NCBI RefSeq assembly: GCF_050467285.1
Contig: NZ_JBCMUN010000006.1
Location: 744,001 to 808,000, forward strand
Reading direction: 5' to 3'
From: Paenibacillus_E oryzisoli_A
Lineage (GTDB): Bacteria; Bacillota; Bacilli; Paenibacillales; NBRC-103111
DNA length: 64,000 bases
Below, piece after piece: positions 1 through 8,654 of this stretch (positions are counted from its first letter, which is position 1; every line of letters starts with the position of its first letter). The notes under the pieces were generated by a model. That model saw nothing but the letters and a program-made list of their open reading frames with translations, ran no database searches and was not told the origin of the DNA. Made by a program: the position numbers and the translations under genes.

Positions 1-370
1 TCTCTTTGCACAGTTCGAGCGCTTTCACTTCGATAAACGGCGATACTTGCAAAATCTGAAAAAGATCCAAGTCGCCAATCTTGGCGCTGAAATGGCACCA
101 ATATTTCCCGAAGGTGTCATCGCTGATCGTACCGTAAGCCTGATCGCTGCCGGCAGGCAAGAGGTAGAGCTCGCCCGGCTTGGGATAGAAAACTTGCTTG
201 CCAACCCGGACGAATCCCTCGCCTTCCATAATCAAATACAGGCGATTAAACGGGCATGCGGGGTTTTCGTCGTTCCAAGACCGCGAAACTTTGGTGTAAG
301 AGGCGTAGGTAACGTCGAGCTTCGCTTGAGCGATATATTTTTTCCAGAAAATTTGCTGATAGGAATTCAT
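1..370 (-). CDS. AraC-family regulator, N-terminal part (runs off the window)
   Basis: The minus strand is open from an ATG at 370 to the window edge, about 123 codons. It begins MNSYQQIFWKKYIAQAKLDV and continues with a cupin-like pattern (LYLIMEGEGFVRVGKQ, then KPGELYLLPAG) typical of the sugar-sensing arm of AraC regulators. A GGAGG lies about 10 bases upstream of the ATG. The C-terminal helix-turn-helix would lie outside the window, so the AraC call rests on the cupin half only. It lies just downstream of the TetR gene on the same strand, 15 bases away, so the two may be co-transcribed. The effector is unknown. Confidence 0.7.
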   Translation of the reverse strand, partial: MNSYQQIFWKKYIAQAKLDVTYASYTKVSRSWNDENPACPFNRLYLIMEGEGFVRVGKQVFYPKPGELYLLPAGSDQAYGTISDDTFGKYWCHFSAKIGDLDLFQILQVSPFIEVKALELCKE

Positions 371-385
371 ATCTCTGCGCCTCCG

Positions 386-1045
386 TCATAACCCTTTCAC
401 AAACAGCCGGCAAATCCCGTCAATGAAGGATTCCTTGGTGTAACCCAAGTTGTTTTTGTGGAACAGATAAGGCTCGGGCATAAGCGAAAGGAGGATGATA
501 TTGGCCGTGAGCGTAACATCGAGCGGTTCGATATCTCCTTGGGCGACCGCTCGCTCGAGTAAAGGGACAATGAGCCCGTGCAGCCGGACAAAAAAAGGCT
601 TTTGCAAAATCGTATGATGCCGCTTATCGGCGGCGTGCATGGAGCTAATCATCGCTAGCGGTGAAACATGCTTATCGACGAAAGTGATGAAGTCCCGCAA
701 ACAGGTTTCAAGAACGGCAAGTCCGCGATCATCAGGGCCCAGCGAGCCGTAACGCTCCTCCATTTCACCGACAAATTGCTGCGTTGTCGATTTAATCAAA
801 TCGCTGCAAATATCGCCGATATGCGGGTATCGCCGGTAAAGCGTCCCCTGACCGACGCCGGATTCTTTGGCTATCTGGTGCATGGTAACGGATTCTAGAT
901 CTTGAGTCGTAAGAAGTGTACGCGCGGCGCTCAATATGCGCTGTCGGTATTCGTGATCGCGGATTTCCCTGCGGCCGCCGGGGGTAGCATTCGGTTGGCC
1001 CGATTCAGGTGTAGGTTGTGTGTTTGGATCATCGGGTTGTTTCAT
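386..1045 (-). CDS. TetR/AcrR-family transcriptional repressor
   Basis: A 219-residue protein. After a hydrophilic, Pro-rich N-terminal tail of about 30 residues comes a standard TetR helix-turn-helix (TMHQIAKESGVGQGTLYRRY). The rest is the ligand-binding and dimerisation domain, with the family's low conservation. I chose the ATG at 1045 because AGGAGGAG lies 6-8 bases upstream; the open frame continues further upstream but without a better start. It is divergent from an MFS drug-efflux gene. Two perfect 12-bp palindromes lie in the intergenic region, so it probably represses the efflux pump and itself until an inducing drug binds. The ligand cannot be told from sequence. Confidence 0.9.
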   Translation of the reverse strand: MKQPDDPNTQPTPESGQPNATPGGRREIRDHEYRQRILSAARTLLTTQDLESVTMHQIAKESGVGQGTLYRRYPHIGDICSDLIKSTTQQFVGEMEERYGSLGPDDRGLAVLETCLRDFITFVDKHVSPLAMISSMHAADKRHHTILQKPFFVRLHGLIVPLLERAVAQGDIEPLDVTLTANIILLSLMPEPYLFHKNNLGYTKESFIDGICRLFVKGL

Positions 1046-1089
1046 ACCTGGCTCCTCCTGATGTGTAAAATCAACAATAAAAAATTCAT

Positions 1090-1139
1090 TTGACATTGCG
1101 GACAATTGTCCCGTATTATGAGTTAGCGGACAATTGTCC
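1090..1139 (+). promoter_or_regulatory. Promoter of the efflux gene with two TetR-type operators
   Basis: TTGACA at 1090-1095 and TATTAT at 1114-1119 with an 18-bp spacer form a good sigma-A promoter. The perfect palindrome GGACAATTGTCC occurs twice, at 1100-1111 (between the hexamers) and at 1128-1139 (around the start of transcription), 28 bp centre to centre. This is a typical arrangement for TetR-family repression of a divergent transporter. Confidence 0.85.
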
Positions 1140-1188
1140 GTAAACATTGTAACACGAGACGATAGAGATTGTCTAAGGAGGAGTTCGG

Positions 1189-2688
1189 ATGAGTCAAACC
1201 GCGCCAACCGGCAGCTCAGAGCCGGAGTTTAAAATTACGAGCATCATCGTCCCGCTTATCGCTATTATTGTGGGAATTTTCATGGTTATTCTGGATACGA
1301 CCGCGATGAACGTTGCGCTATCCAAGCTGGTTGTCGATTTCAAAACGGATCTGCCGACGATTCAGTGGGCGGTGACGGGGTATATGCTGGCTTCAGCGGC
1401 GGTTATTCCGCTCGCGGGCTGGTTATCGGACCGTTTTGGAGCGAAAAATGTTTTCTTGACCTCGGTACTGCTGTTCACAATCGCGTCCGCCTTATGCGCG
1501 ACGCCAAACAGCGCGGAAATGCTGATTTTCTTCCGGATTCTGCAAGGTCTCGGCGGTGGCTTTGTCATGCCGGTGGCGATGGCCTATGTGTATCGCTTGA
1601 GCCCGCCAAACAAAATCGGGCAAGTCATGGGCATGCTTGGCGTGCCAATTCTGCTGGCGCCGGCAATCGGTCCGGTGCTGTCCGGCTGGCTGGTTGAATA
1701 TCATTCCTGGCATTGGATTTTTATCATTAACTTGCCTGTCGGCATCGTGAGTTTTGTGTTCGGCATGTGGAAGCTGCCGATCGCGCCGCGCAAGCCGGTC
1801 GCAGGCTTCGACCTTCCGGGCATGATCCTGGGGCCGATCGCTTTTGCCGCTCTATCCTACGGCATTACGCAAGGTGCGGGGAGCTGGACGTCCACGAAAA
1901 CATTGACTGGACTCATCGTTGGCGGACTCGCCTTAATCGCGTTCGTTATCGTTGAATTGCGTGCGAAAATCCCGCTTCTGGAGCTGCGCGTTTTCAAATC
2001 CGTAGACTTTTCGTTCGGTATTTTCGTTCAGTGGGTCGTGCAGTTCAGCCTCTTCGGCGCGATCTTCCTGCTGCCGCAGTTCTTGCAGCAAGCGCGGGGC
2101 TACGGTGCCTTTGACACCGGGCTGTCACTGTTCCCGCAGGCGCTAGCTTCGGCATTTATGATGCCGATTGGCGGTTATTTATACGATAAAATCGGCGTTC
2201 GCTGGCTCGTCGTTATCGGCCTGAGCTTAGTGTCCGGCGCGATTTTCCAATACTCGCATGTCAGTGCGACAACGGAAGGCCACGACCTTATTTTGCCGCT
2301 GATTATGGCGGGCGCAGGCATGGGACTCATGATGATGCCGATCAACTCGCATCTGATTCAGAAAGCGCCGCAAGACCTCGTCAGCCGCGTCACCTCGCTC
2401 ACCAGTGCGATGCAGCAAGTTATCAGCTCCTTTGCCGTTGCGATTGTCGTGACGATTCTAACGGCCAAAGTTACGGCCGAGATCAAAGCGCAGAAGCTGG
2501 CGGTAACCTCGCCGGCCGATATGCAAAAAGCGATGCTGACTGTCGCGCCGGACGCTTTTGGCCAGACGTTCCATATCATGCTGTTCGTGGCGATCTGTGG
2601 AGCGGTCCTCGGATTATTCCTGCGCCGCGGTCGAAAAGCGAAGAGCGAAGAAGTTCGCTCAGACGTTGCATTTGAAGGAATGCACTAA
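1189..2688 (+). CDS. DHA2-family (EmrB/QacA-type) MFS drug transporter
   Basis: A 499-residue integral membrane protein with about 14 hydrophobic segments, the size and topology of the DHA2 drug:H+ antiporters. Motif A is visible as GWLSDRFGAKNVF between TM2 and TM3, and motif C-like Gly/Pro-rich sequence (LGVPILLAPAIGPVLSGWLV) lies in TM5. The N terminus (SEPEFKITSIIVPLIAIIVG) is typical of the family in Firmicutes. AAGGAGGAG precedes the ATG. Its expression should be controlled by the divergent TetR repressor through the two palindromes upstream. Substrate range is unknown. Confidence 0.92.
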   Translation: MSQTAPTGSSEPEFKITSIIVPLIAIIVGIFMVILDTTAMNVALSKLVVDFKTDLPTIQWAVTGYMLASAAVIPLAGWLSDRFGAKNVFLTSVLLFTIASALCATPNSAEMLIFFRILQGLGGGFVMPVAMAYVYRLSPPNKIGQVMGMLGVPILLAPAIGPVLSGWLVEYHSWHWIFIINLPVGIVSFVFGMWKLPIAPRKPVAGFDLPGMILGPIAFAALSYGITQGAGSWTSTKTLTGLIVGGLALIAFVIVELRAKIPLLELRVFKSVDFSFGIFVQWVVQFSLFGAIFLLPQFLQQARGYGAFDTGLSLFPQALASAFMMPIGGYLYDKIGVRWLVVIGLSLVSGAIFQYSHVSATTEGHDLILPLIMAGAGMGLMMMPINSHLIQKAPQDLVSRVTSLTSAMQQVISSFAVAIVVTILTAKVTAEIKAQKLAVTSPADMQKAMLTVAPDAFGQTFHIMLFVAICGAVLGLFLRRGRKAKSEEVRSDVAFEGMH

Positions 2689-2711
2689 TCCAAACCGCAT
2701 ACGCATAGTCG

Positions 2712-2746
2712 AAAAGCCTCCGGTTAAGGAGGCTTTTCACTTTTTT
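2712..2746 (+). terminator. Rho-independent terminator after the efflux gene
   Basis: A perfect 10-bp stem (AAAAGCCTCC/GGAGGCTTTT) with a 6-base loop is followed by a T-rich stretch. Confidence 0.9.
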
Positions 2747-2810
2747 ACCTTCAAGTTCCTATAGGCACATCCCGCTGCGTACAGTATCATGGAAGCTAGG
2801 GTGATCATAC

Positions 2811-3656
2811 ATGTTCATTGCTCCTATGAAGCCTTATGAAGCGAAAAACAATAAACCTTTTAACAGTAAACATCATATTGCCGAGCAGAAGCTCGACGGC
2901 GTTAGAGTTATCGTGTCCCAAATGGATAGGCTTTATGTTTACACGAAAAATCAGGAGCTCATTACGCACAAATTCCCAGAGCTGCTGCAATGTCCACTTC
3001 CAGAAGGAACGGTATTGGATGGGGAGCTGATGGTCCTCGACGATCAGGGCAAACCGGATTTTGAGGCGATGACGGCGAGGTATTATTCCCGTAAAAATTT
3101 GCGTCCGGTCGTGTTTTATGCTTTCGATATTTTACGATATAAGGGTATCGATGTGACGCATTTGCCGCTGCTGAAACGGAAACAATACTTGGACGAAGCT
3201 TTCACAGAGACTGCAAGTTACAAAAAAATTCCCATATACGAAGGTTCAACTACAAGCTATTTCGAGGAAATATGCAAGCAGGGGCTTGAAGGTATTGTCA
3301 TCAAGTCCATCAAGGATAATTCCGTCTACCAACAAGGAAAACGCTCTCAAGCTTGGCAAAAGGTGACGAACTGGACGCATGCGGACGTATATGTCTCCGG
3401 GTATCGCAAAAACAATTTTGCCTTGCTTGCATCGATCGACGGACCGAACGGGGATAAATTGCCGGTAGGCGTTATTGAGCACGGCGTAAAACCGGAGCAT
3501 CGGCTTGCGATTGAGCAGGTAAAAGGCAGGCTCGTCTATAAGGAAGACGAACATTTTGCTTATATGGAGCCGGTTATCATGGCCAGCATCAAAACAAAAG
3601 CATGGAGCCGAAGCGGCAGGCTGCGCTCACCGGTGTTCGAAGCATTTGTGATCTAA
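2811..3656 (+). CDS. Stand-alone ATP-dependent DNA ligase
   Basis: 281 residues. The nucleotidyltransferase motif I is EQKLDGVRV, with K27 as the predicted AMP-accepting lysine. Other adenylation motifs follow: DGELMV, YAFDILRYKG, and EGIVIK as motif IV. The last 85 residues (ADVYVSGYRKNNFALLASID onward) fit an OB-fold domain. The enzyme would seal nicks using ATP. It is a minimal ligase, without the polymerase or phosphoesterase domains of LigD, and no Ku gene is nearby, so it need not be part of NHEJ. The ribosome binding site is weak. It converges with the SASP gene over a shared terminator. Confidence 0.88.
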   Translation: MFIAPMKPYEAKNNKPFNSKHHIAEQKLDGVRVIVSQMDRLYVYTKNQELITHKFPELLQCPLPEGTVLDGELMVLDDQGKPDFEAMTARYYSRKNLRPVVFYAFDILRYKGIDVTHLPLLKRKQYLDEAFTETASYKKIPIYEGSTTSYFEEICKQGLEGIVIKSIKDNSVYQQGKRSQAWQKVTNWTHADVYVSGYRKNNFALLASIDGPNGDKLPVGVIEHGVKPEHRLAIEQVKGRLVYKEDEHFAYMEPVIMASIKTKAWSRSGRLRSPVFEAFVI

Positions 3657-3712
3657 AAAGAAAAAGACTGGATTCTGCCTCGTGTGAGGTGAGATCCCGT
3701 CTTTTTCTTTTT
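3655..3712. terminator. Bidirectional terminator
   Basis: Long arms AAAAAGAAAAAGAC and GTCTTTTTCTTTTT give a run of T after the stem on both strands, between the convergent ligase and SASP genes. Confidence 0.88.
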
Positions 3713-3727
3713 ATGTAGCCTTCGAGC

Positions 3728-3937
3728 CTAGCGGCGGAAGCCGTTCAATTGCTGTTCGGCGATTTGCACAAGGCGCTTCGTGATTTGACCACCGATGGAG
3801 CCGGTGTCACGCGTTGCCATGTAACCGTAGTAACCGTCTTGCGGCAGTGCGATACCGAGTTCTTGCGCCACTTCGTACTTCATTTGCTCTAGAGCTGCTC
3901 TTGCTTCTTGCACGACTAATTGTTTGCTTCTAGCCAT
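3728..3937 (-). CDS. Alpha/beta-type small acid-soluble spore protein
   Basis: 69 residues. It carries the signature of the family: EVAQELGI (the GPR protease cleavage region) and the conserved DNA-binding segment GSIGGQITKRLVQIAEQQL. These proteins coat spore DNA, protect it from UV and wet heat, and are degraded during germination. The ATG has AAGGAG about 8 bases upstream. A sigma-G-like promoter lies just upstream, which fits forespore expression. This gene is direct evidence that the organism forms endospores. Confidence 0.95.
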   Translation of the reverse strand: MARSKQLVVQEARAALEQMKYEVAQELGIALPQDGYYGYMATRDTGSIGGQITKRLVQIAEQQLNGFRR

Positions 3938-3969
3938 GGGTTATCACTCCTTAAGGAAGGGTATGGGAG

Positions 3970-3998
3970 TAGTTTGCGGAGGTATTGGATTATTATGC
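3970..3998 (-). promoter_or_regulatory. Candidate sigma-G promoter of the SASP gene
   Basis: Read on the minus strand, GCATA (3998-3994) and CAAACTA (3976-3970) are separated by 17 bp. This matches the sigma-G -35 pattern GNATR and, with one mismatch, the -10 pattern CATNNTA. It would start transcription about 25 bases before the SASP start codon. Confidence 0.55.
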
Positions 3999-4018
3999 AT
4001 GCCCTCCCAAAAAATTTT

Positions 4019-6979
4019 CTACCACGTCCGCCGAAGTGTAAACAAGTCTTGCAATTCCTCATTGGAAAGCTCTGTAATCCAGCCCTCGGAAGAGGAAATG
4101 ACATTCTCGCTGAGACTCATCTTATTCTCCAGCATTTCGTCGATTCGCTCTTCCAGCGTGCCGAGAGAGATGAATTTGTGCACCTGGACATTTTTCTTCT
4201 GACCCATCCGATAAGCCCGGTCGGTCGCTTGGTTCTCAACAGCCGGATTCCACCACCGGTCAAAATGGAACACATGATTCGCGGCGGTCAGATTGAGGCC
4301 GACACCGCCGGCTTTCAACGACAGCACGAAAATGCCGGGACCCGGCCCTACGCCGTCAAATGCCTGAAATGACTCAATCATCCCATCTCGCGCCTGTTTG
4401 GGCGTAGAGCCGTTCAAGTAGAGCACCGGCTCGCCGCGCTGCGCACTGAGCAGATTCGCCAGCATGCGGCCCATGCCGACGTACTGGGTAAAGATGAGGC
4501 AAGAGTCGCCTTCATCGCGCAGCTCGTCGACCATCGTGACGAGCCGCTCCAGCTTGGCGGAGCGTCCGATGAGCATCTCGCGGATCTCCTCGGAGAGCTG
4601 TGTGCTCTCCACAATCTCCAGCTCCTTCGACAGCAGCACTGGATGGTCGCACAGCTGCTTGAGCTGCGTCAACGCGCCGAGAATGGCGCCTTTGCGCTCC
4701 ATGCCCTCGAGCTGCTTCATGCGTGACATGAGATCCTTCACGGTCTGTTCGTACATCGCACCTTGCTCGGCCGTGAGGTTGATGTAGACCTTGTTCTCCA
4801 GCTTATCCGGCAGATCGAGCTGGATGGCCGGGTCTTTTTTCTTGCGACGCAGCATAAACGGTTTGATGAACTGCTGAAGCTGCGCGGTGCGCTCCATATC
4901 CTGATGCTTCTCGATCGGCGTCGCGAAGCGCTGTTGAAAGCCGCGCTGACTGCCGAGGAAGCCGGGATTCATAAAATCGTAGATTGACCACAGCTCCGAC
5001 AACCGGTTCTCGATCGGCGTGCCTGTCAGCGCAATGCGATGCAGGGCGCTGAGCGAGCGGATTGCTGCGGACTGCTTGTTGGCGGCGTTTTTAATGTTTT
5101 GCGCTTCGTCGAGACAAAGTGAGCTCCACGTGTACGCTTGGAGCGTTTCCTGATCGAGCAGCGCCGTTGTGTAGGACGTCAGCACAATATCGGTGTGTTG
5201 GAGAGCTTCAGTTAGCTCGTCACCGCCCATCCGCGATTTGCCGTAATGGAGCATGACGCGGAGCTCTGGCGCGAAGCGGGCGAGCTCCTTCTGCCAATTG
5301 CCCAGCACGGAAGTCGGGCAGACAAGAAGGGCAGGCTGCTCCGACAGCGGCTTATGATGGAGCAGATACGTAATGAACTGAACCGTTTTCCCGAGCCCCA
5401 TATCGTCGGCTAGACAAGCGCCGAGACCGGACTGCCGCATATAGCTGAGCCAGGTGAAGCCCTGGCGCTGGTAGCCGCGCAGTTCAGCCCGCAGGCCTTC
5501 AGGAACAGGCAATTCAGGAATGTCGGATGGCTGCGCAAGCTGCCGCATGAGCTTGAGCAGATGCGCGTTCAGCTCAACTTCGAGCTCCACGCGATCGTCG
5601 TCCTCGTCCGATTCTTCCGACTCCTCTTTTCTGCCGGACGCACGCCGCTCAGCAGCTTGCTCCTTCTCCAGCTCGCTGAGCAGATGCAGCTGCAAAATGT
5701 CCTGCAGCGACAGGCCTTCGGCCGGGTCGACGCTCGACATAAGCCGGCGGATCTGCTCCAGCAGCGCCGGGTCGAGGTAGATCCACTCGCCGCGGAAGCG
5801 GACCAGCCGCTCGTTCCGTTCGAGCAAGCTCATAAACTCGGCTTCGCTGAGCGAGTTCTCGCCGATGGCGACGCGCCAGTCGAAGCTGACGAGCGCGTTC
5901 ATCCCGAACAGCGACTCGCCGCCCCCGCCGCTGCCGGCGCCTTCAGCAAGCCGCGCACTCAGCCGCAGCTTGCGCTTGGACGCTGCTTCCCACCAGCCGG
6001 GAAGCAGCACGTTCCAGCCGTCCTCCAGGAGCTGACGGCTGTCGGTGGTCAAGAAGGACCACGCCGAATCGTCGGTTAACGTGGTCCCGAGCAGGACGCC
6101 GCGGCTCGTCAAGCCGGGCAGCGCCGCGTCCAGCCGAGCCGCCCAGCCCGGGGCCCGCTCGGCGACGAAAGGCTCCCAGGCGTCATCCCAGTCGCCTGTT
6201 GCCTGCCCGTCCTCCTGTAAGCGGACGGGGATCATGAACGAGCCGTCTTGTCTGTCCGTCAGGACAAGACGGAGGCGCCATGCCGGATCTTCGTCATCCG
6301 GCTCCAGCAATTGCAGGGCCGGACGGAACGGCGCGATGTCTGGCCGCCAACCCATGGCGGCAAGCCATTCCCCTTCGGTGATGGCTTCCGCCGACAGCCC
6401 CGGCGCTGTGCGGAACAGCGCCGGATAGTCGCGGCGCAAGTCTCCGAGCGCCGCGTCCGAGGCATAGTGCCGCTGCTTGACGGCAGCGGAGAAGAGCGCG
6501 CGCAGCCCGGAGAAGCTGTCGCCAAGGCCCTCCAGTCGGCTGAGCGCCACCCAGTCGACGCCTTCGAACACTTCGGCGCGGCCATCCCACGTCCACGCAA
6601 GCTCACCGCGCCGGTACGCATCGAAGCTCGGCAGGTAGCTGCCTTCCTCGGCGGCGCGCAGCAGCAACGGCGCCAGCTCGAGGAGCTGCTGGCCAGTCTC
6701 CGTCGCCATGTGCCATTCGGCGATTTCCAGGAAGTTCGGCGCTGCGAAGTAAGGCAGCGCCATTTCCGCCGGCAGGACGACCAAGCTAAGGTCGCCGGCC
6801 GTCGTGATCTCCAGCGTCGTGCCGTAATAAGACGGCGCATGCCAGGCAAAGAGCAGCCGTGTGAGCTGCTCGCCGCCGATGTCGCGTCCGTCTTTTTCGC
6901 CCCAAATGAGGGCGTCGCCGCGATCGGTCAATGTGACGGAAAGCGAGAGGGTGTGTAAATACGAGAGCATCGTCGTCAT
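4019..6979 (-). CDS. SNF2-family DEAD/DEAH-box helicase
   Basis: 986 residues. The N-terminal half is the variable domain seen in bacterial SNF2 proteins. Around residues 520-530 is the Walker A segment (DDMGLGKTVQ), followed by DEAQNIKN (the DEXH box), then LTGTPIENRLSELWSI. The helicase C domain follows, with FILSLKAGGVGLNL-type motif V and FDRWWNPAVENQATDRAYRMGQ near residue 915 as the motif VI region. Such proteins are ATP-driven DNA translocases. The start overlaps the stop of the upstream SWIM gene in an ATGA, so the two are translationally coupled. The SWIM protein is the expected partner. The biological role in Firmicutes is not established. Confidence 0.93.
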   Translation of the reverse strand: MTTMLSYLHTLSLSVTLTDRGDALIWGEKDGRDIGGEQLTRLLFAWHAPSYYGTTLEITTAGDLSLVVLPAEMALPYFAAPNFLEIAEWHMATETGQQLLELAPLLLRAAEEGSYLPSFDAYRRGELAWTWDGRAEVFEGVDWVALSRLEGLGDSFSGLRALFSAAVKQRHYASDAALGDLRRDYPALFRTAPGLSAEAITEGEWLAAMGWRPDIAPFRPALQLLEPDDEDPAWRLRLVLTDRQDGSFMIPVRLQEDGQATGDWDDAWEPFVAERAPGWAARLDAALPGLTSRGVLLGTTLTDDSAWSFLTTDSRQLLEDGWNVLLPGWWEAASKRKLRLSARLAEGAGSGGGGESLFGMNALVSFDWRVAIGENSLSEAEFMSLLERNERLVRFRGEWIYLDPALLEQIRRLMSSVDPAEGLSLQDILQLHLLSELEKEQAAERRASGRKEESEESDEDDDRVELEVELNAHLLKLMRQLAQPSDIPELPVPEGLRAELRGYQRQGFTWLSYMRQSGLGACLADDMGLGKTVQFITYLLHHKPLSEQPALLVCPTSVLGNWQKELARFAPELRVMLHYGKSRMGGDELTEALQHTDIVLTSYTTALLDQETLQAYTWSSLCLDEAQNIKNAANKQSAAIRSLSALHRIALTGTPIENRLSELWSIYDFMNPGFLGSQRGFQQRFATPIEKHQDMERTAQLQQFIKPFMLRRKKKDPAIQLDLPDKLENKVYINLTAEQGAMYEQTVKDLMSRMKQLEGMERKGAILGALTQLKQLCDHPVLLSKELEIVESTQLSEEIREMLIGRSAKLERLVTMVDELRDEGDSCLIFTQYVGMGRMLANLLSAQRGEPVLYLNGSTPKQARDGMIESFQAFDGVGPGPGIFVLSLKAGGVGLNLTAANHVFHFDRWWNPAVENQATDRAYRMGQKKNVQVHKFISLGTLEERIDEMLENKMSLSENVISSSEGWITELSNEELQDLFTLRRTW

Positions 6980-8544
6980 TCCAGCAGCTTTCCTTTCTTC
7001 AGTTCCTCTTGCAAGGCGCGCAGACGGCTGTGCCGCTGAACAAAGCCGGCGAAGAATGCCTCCCAGCGCTCCGGCTGCTTCATTTTTTTATACACCTTGT
7101 CCAGCCGTTTCAGCAGCTTCACCGCCGCTTTATAATCATGCCTGTTCTTAAGCCGAACGTACTGCTCAATCGCTTGATGATAGTAGGGAAGCAGCAGCTC
7201 CGGCGACTCCTTCTCAATCGGCTGCAGCATGCTGACGCGGTGTTCGAGCGGATTGTGCCCCTGCATGATTTGCAGCTCGATCCACAGCTTCCATTTGCCC
7301 TGCTCATGGAGAAGGCTTTCGATGACCCGGTAGGAAAGCGGCAGCAGCGTCTCTAAGGCCCGCCACATGGCATCTTCCGCTTGGGGCAAATGTTCGGCGG
7401 CAAGCTTCCAGTACGCGATAAGCGTATTCAGCTCATCCAGCCGTTTTCTTGAAAAAAATGGCGTCAACTGCCGCAGCCAGTCCGTTAAATCCGACCATTG
7501 CTGATGGATCGTGAAAAACGCGAGAAACGGCTGGTACACGGAGCTGCTCGCGGTCTCGAAGGAAGGATGCCGGGCAAGCTTCTTCCAGGCTTCGTCCGAA
7601 TGCCCCAGCCATGTCAGTACATAGGCGTGGGCTGCGACGCTGGACAGATTGGCGTTCGCTTCGCTAATTTGCGCCAAAGCGGCGGCTTCCGTCTGCGCCA
7701 GCTTTTCTTGTTCCTGTCCGGGGAGCAGCTCGGCAACTCCTGCGCACATCGCGGCATAGACGATAAAGTGCTGATTGCGCTTGTCGCTTTCCCGCTCAAT
7801 CCCCGCACGTAAATACGCCAGTGTATCCTCAAGCCGTTTGCTGTCCTGGGCCAGACCTTGTTGATGCTCCGGAAGCTCAAGCCACTGGCTCAGATGATCG
7901 AGCACCCAATAAATCGTAGAGGATGTGTAAAAGGTGACGCTTAATTCATACTGCTGTTCTGCAAGCTTTCGCAGGATAAAAAGCTGCTGATGCAGCTCCC
8001 AATACAGCCTGTCTGATGCGCTGAAAGCAATGTCTGTTTGCTGCAAGCCCGCCAAGCGGACTCGCAGCTCTTCCACATAGCGCCCTTGATCATAGGAAGG
8101 TTTAATCGTTTGGGTGTACCCGTCCATAAATTGCTGCCAGCCGCTGACTGGCAGTTCCGGCAGCTTTTCCGCGCCGCTGCCTTCAGCCGCTTGGGCCGCC
8201 ATGCGCTTCAATTGAATCTTGGCATTTACGACTTGCGAAGCCGGATAGCCGTATCGGTCGCCGAGCGCCATAAGGGCGGCGGCCAAGTGCTTGCAGCCTC
8301 TTGCAGCCGGACAACTGCAGACAGCAATCGTAGGTCTGTTCACATCGAGTTCTACCTTGCACTTTTCTCCAAATTCCTCGACAGTTGCTTCCAGCAAGCC
8401 GTAATCGGAGAGACGCAGGGAATCGACCATGCCTTGCTTGTAGAAATGAAACCCGCGGCTGAGCGTGACTTCAGAATAAGTTTCGGCGACATACCGAAGG
8501 ATGCCAGCCCATCGTTCGTCATTAAGTATAGTTGCTGCTTGCAT
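6976..8544 (-). CDS. SWIM zinc-finger protein, partner of the SNF2 helicase
   Basis: 522 residues. The SWIM zinc-binding motif CxC-x5-CxH is seen as C76, C78, C84 and H86 (CSCPAARGCKH). The remaining 430 residues are helical, without a recognised domain. SWIM fingers bind DNA or proteins and commonly occur beside bacterial SNF2 ATPases. I chose the ATG at 8544 because AAAGGAG lies 8 bases upstream; a longer frame reaches 8604 but has no ribosome binding site and would overlap the promoter. The stop codon overlaps the SNF2 start. Confidence 0.88.
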   Translation of the reverse strand: MQAATILNDERWAGILRYVAETYSEVTLSRGFHFYKQGMVDSLRLSDYGLLEATVEEFGEKCKVELDVNRPTIAVCSCPAARGCKHLAAALMALGDRYGYPASQVVNAKIQLKRMAAQAAEGSGAEKLPELPVSGWQQFMDGYTQTIKPSYDQGRYVEELRVRLAGLQQTDIAFSASDRLYWELHQQLFILRKLAEQQYELSVTFYTSSTIYWVLDHLSQWLELPEHQQGLAQDSKRLEDTLAYLRAGIERESDKRNQHFIVYAAMCAGVAELLPGQEQEKLAQTEAAALAQISEANANLSSVAAHAYVLTWLGHSDEAWKKLARHPSFETASSSVYQPFLAFFTIHQQWSDLTDWLRQLTPFFSRKRLDELNTLIAYWKLAAEHLPQAEDAMWRALETLLPLSYRVIESLLHEQGKWKLWIELQIMQGHNPLEHRVSMLQPIEKESPELLLPYYHQAIEQYVRLKNRHDYKAAVKLLKRLDKVYKKMKQPERWEAFFAGFVQRHSRLRALQEELKKGKLLE

Positions 8545-8583
8545 CGGAAGGCTCCTTTGCCATTTACGATTGAATATCTCTCT

Positions 8584-8612
8584 AGTATAAATAGCCGCCG
8601 CCATCTTGTAAA
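8584..8612 (-). promoter_or_regulatory. Promoter of the SWIM-SNF2 operon
   Basis: On the minus strand TTTACA (8612-8607) and TATACT (8589-8584) are 17 bp apart. Its -35 hexamer physically overlaps the -35 of the divergent kinase promoter. Confidence 0.65.
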
Positions 8613-8634
8613 TTTCCTAGTCCCCACTTATACT
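8606..8634 (+). promoter_or_regulatory. Promoter of the sensor kinase gene
   Basis: TTGTAA at 8606-8611 and TATACT at 8629-8634 with a 17-bp spacer. It overlaps the -35 of the opposing SWIM promoter, so only one polymerase can occupy the region at a time. Confidence 0.65.
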
Positions 8635-8654
8635 TTGTCTACTAAACTTAACTT

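Noticed and set aside
47..391. Open plus-strand frame of 114 codons at the left edge
   Set aside because: It is antisense to the AraC cupin domain, which has clear family patterns and a ribosome binding site.
2811..3656. NHEJ locus
   Set aside because: Only a minimal ligase is present; no Ku or LigD polymerase domain is nearby.
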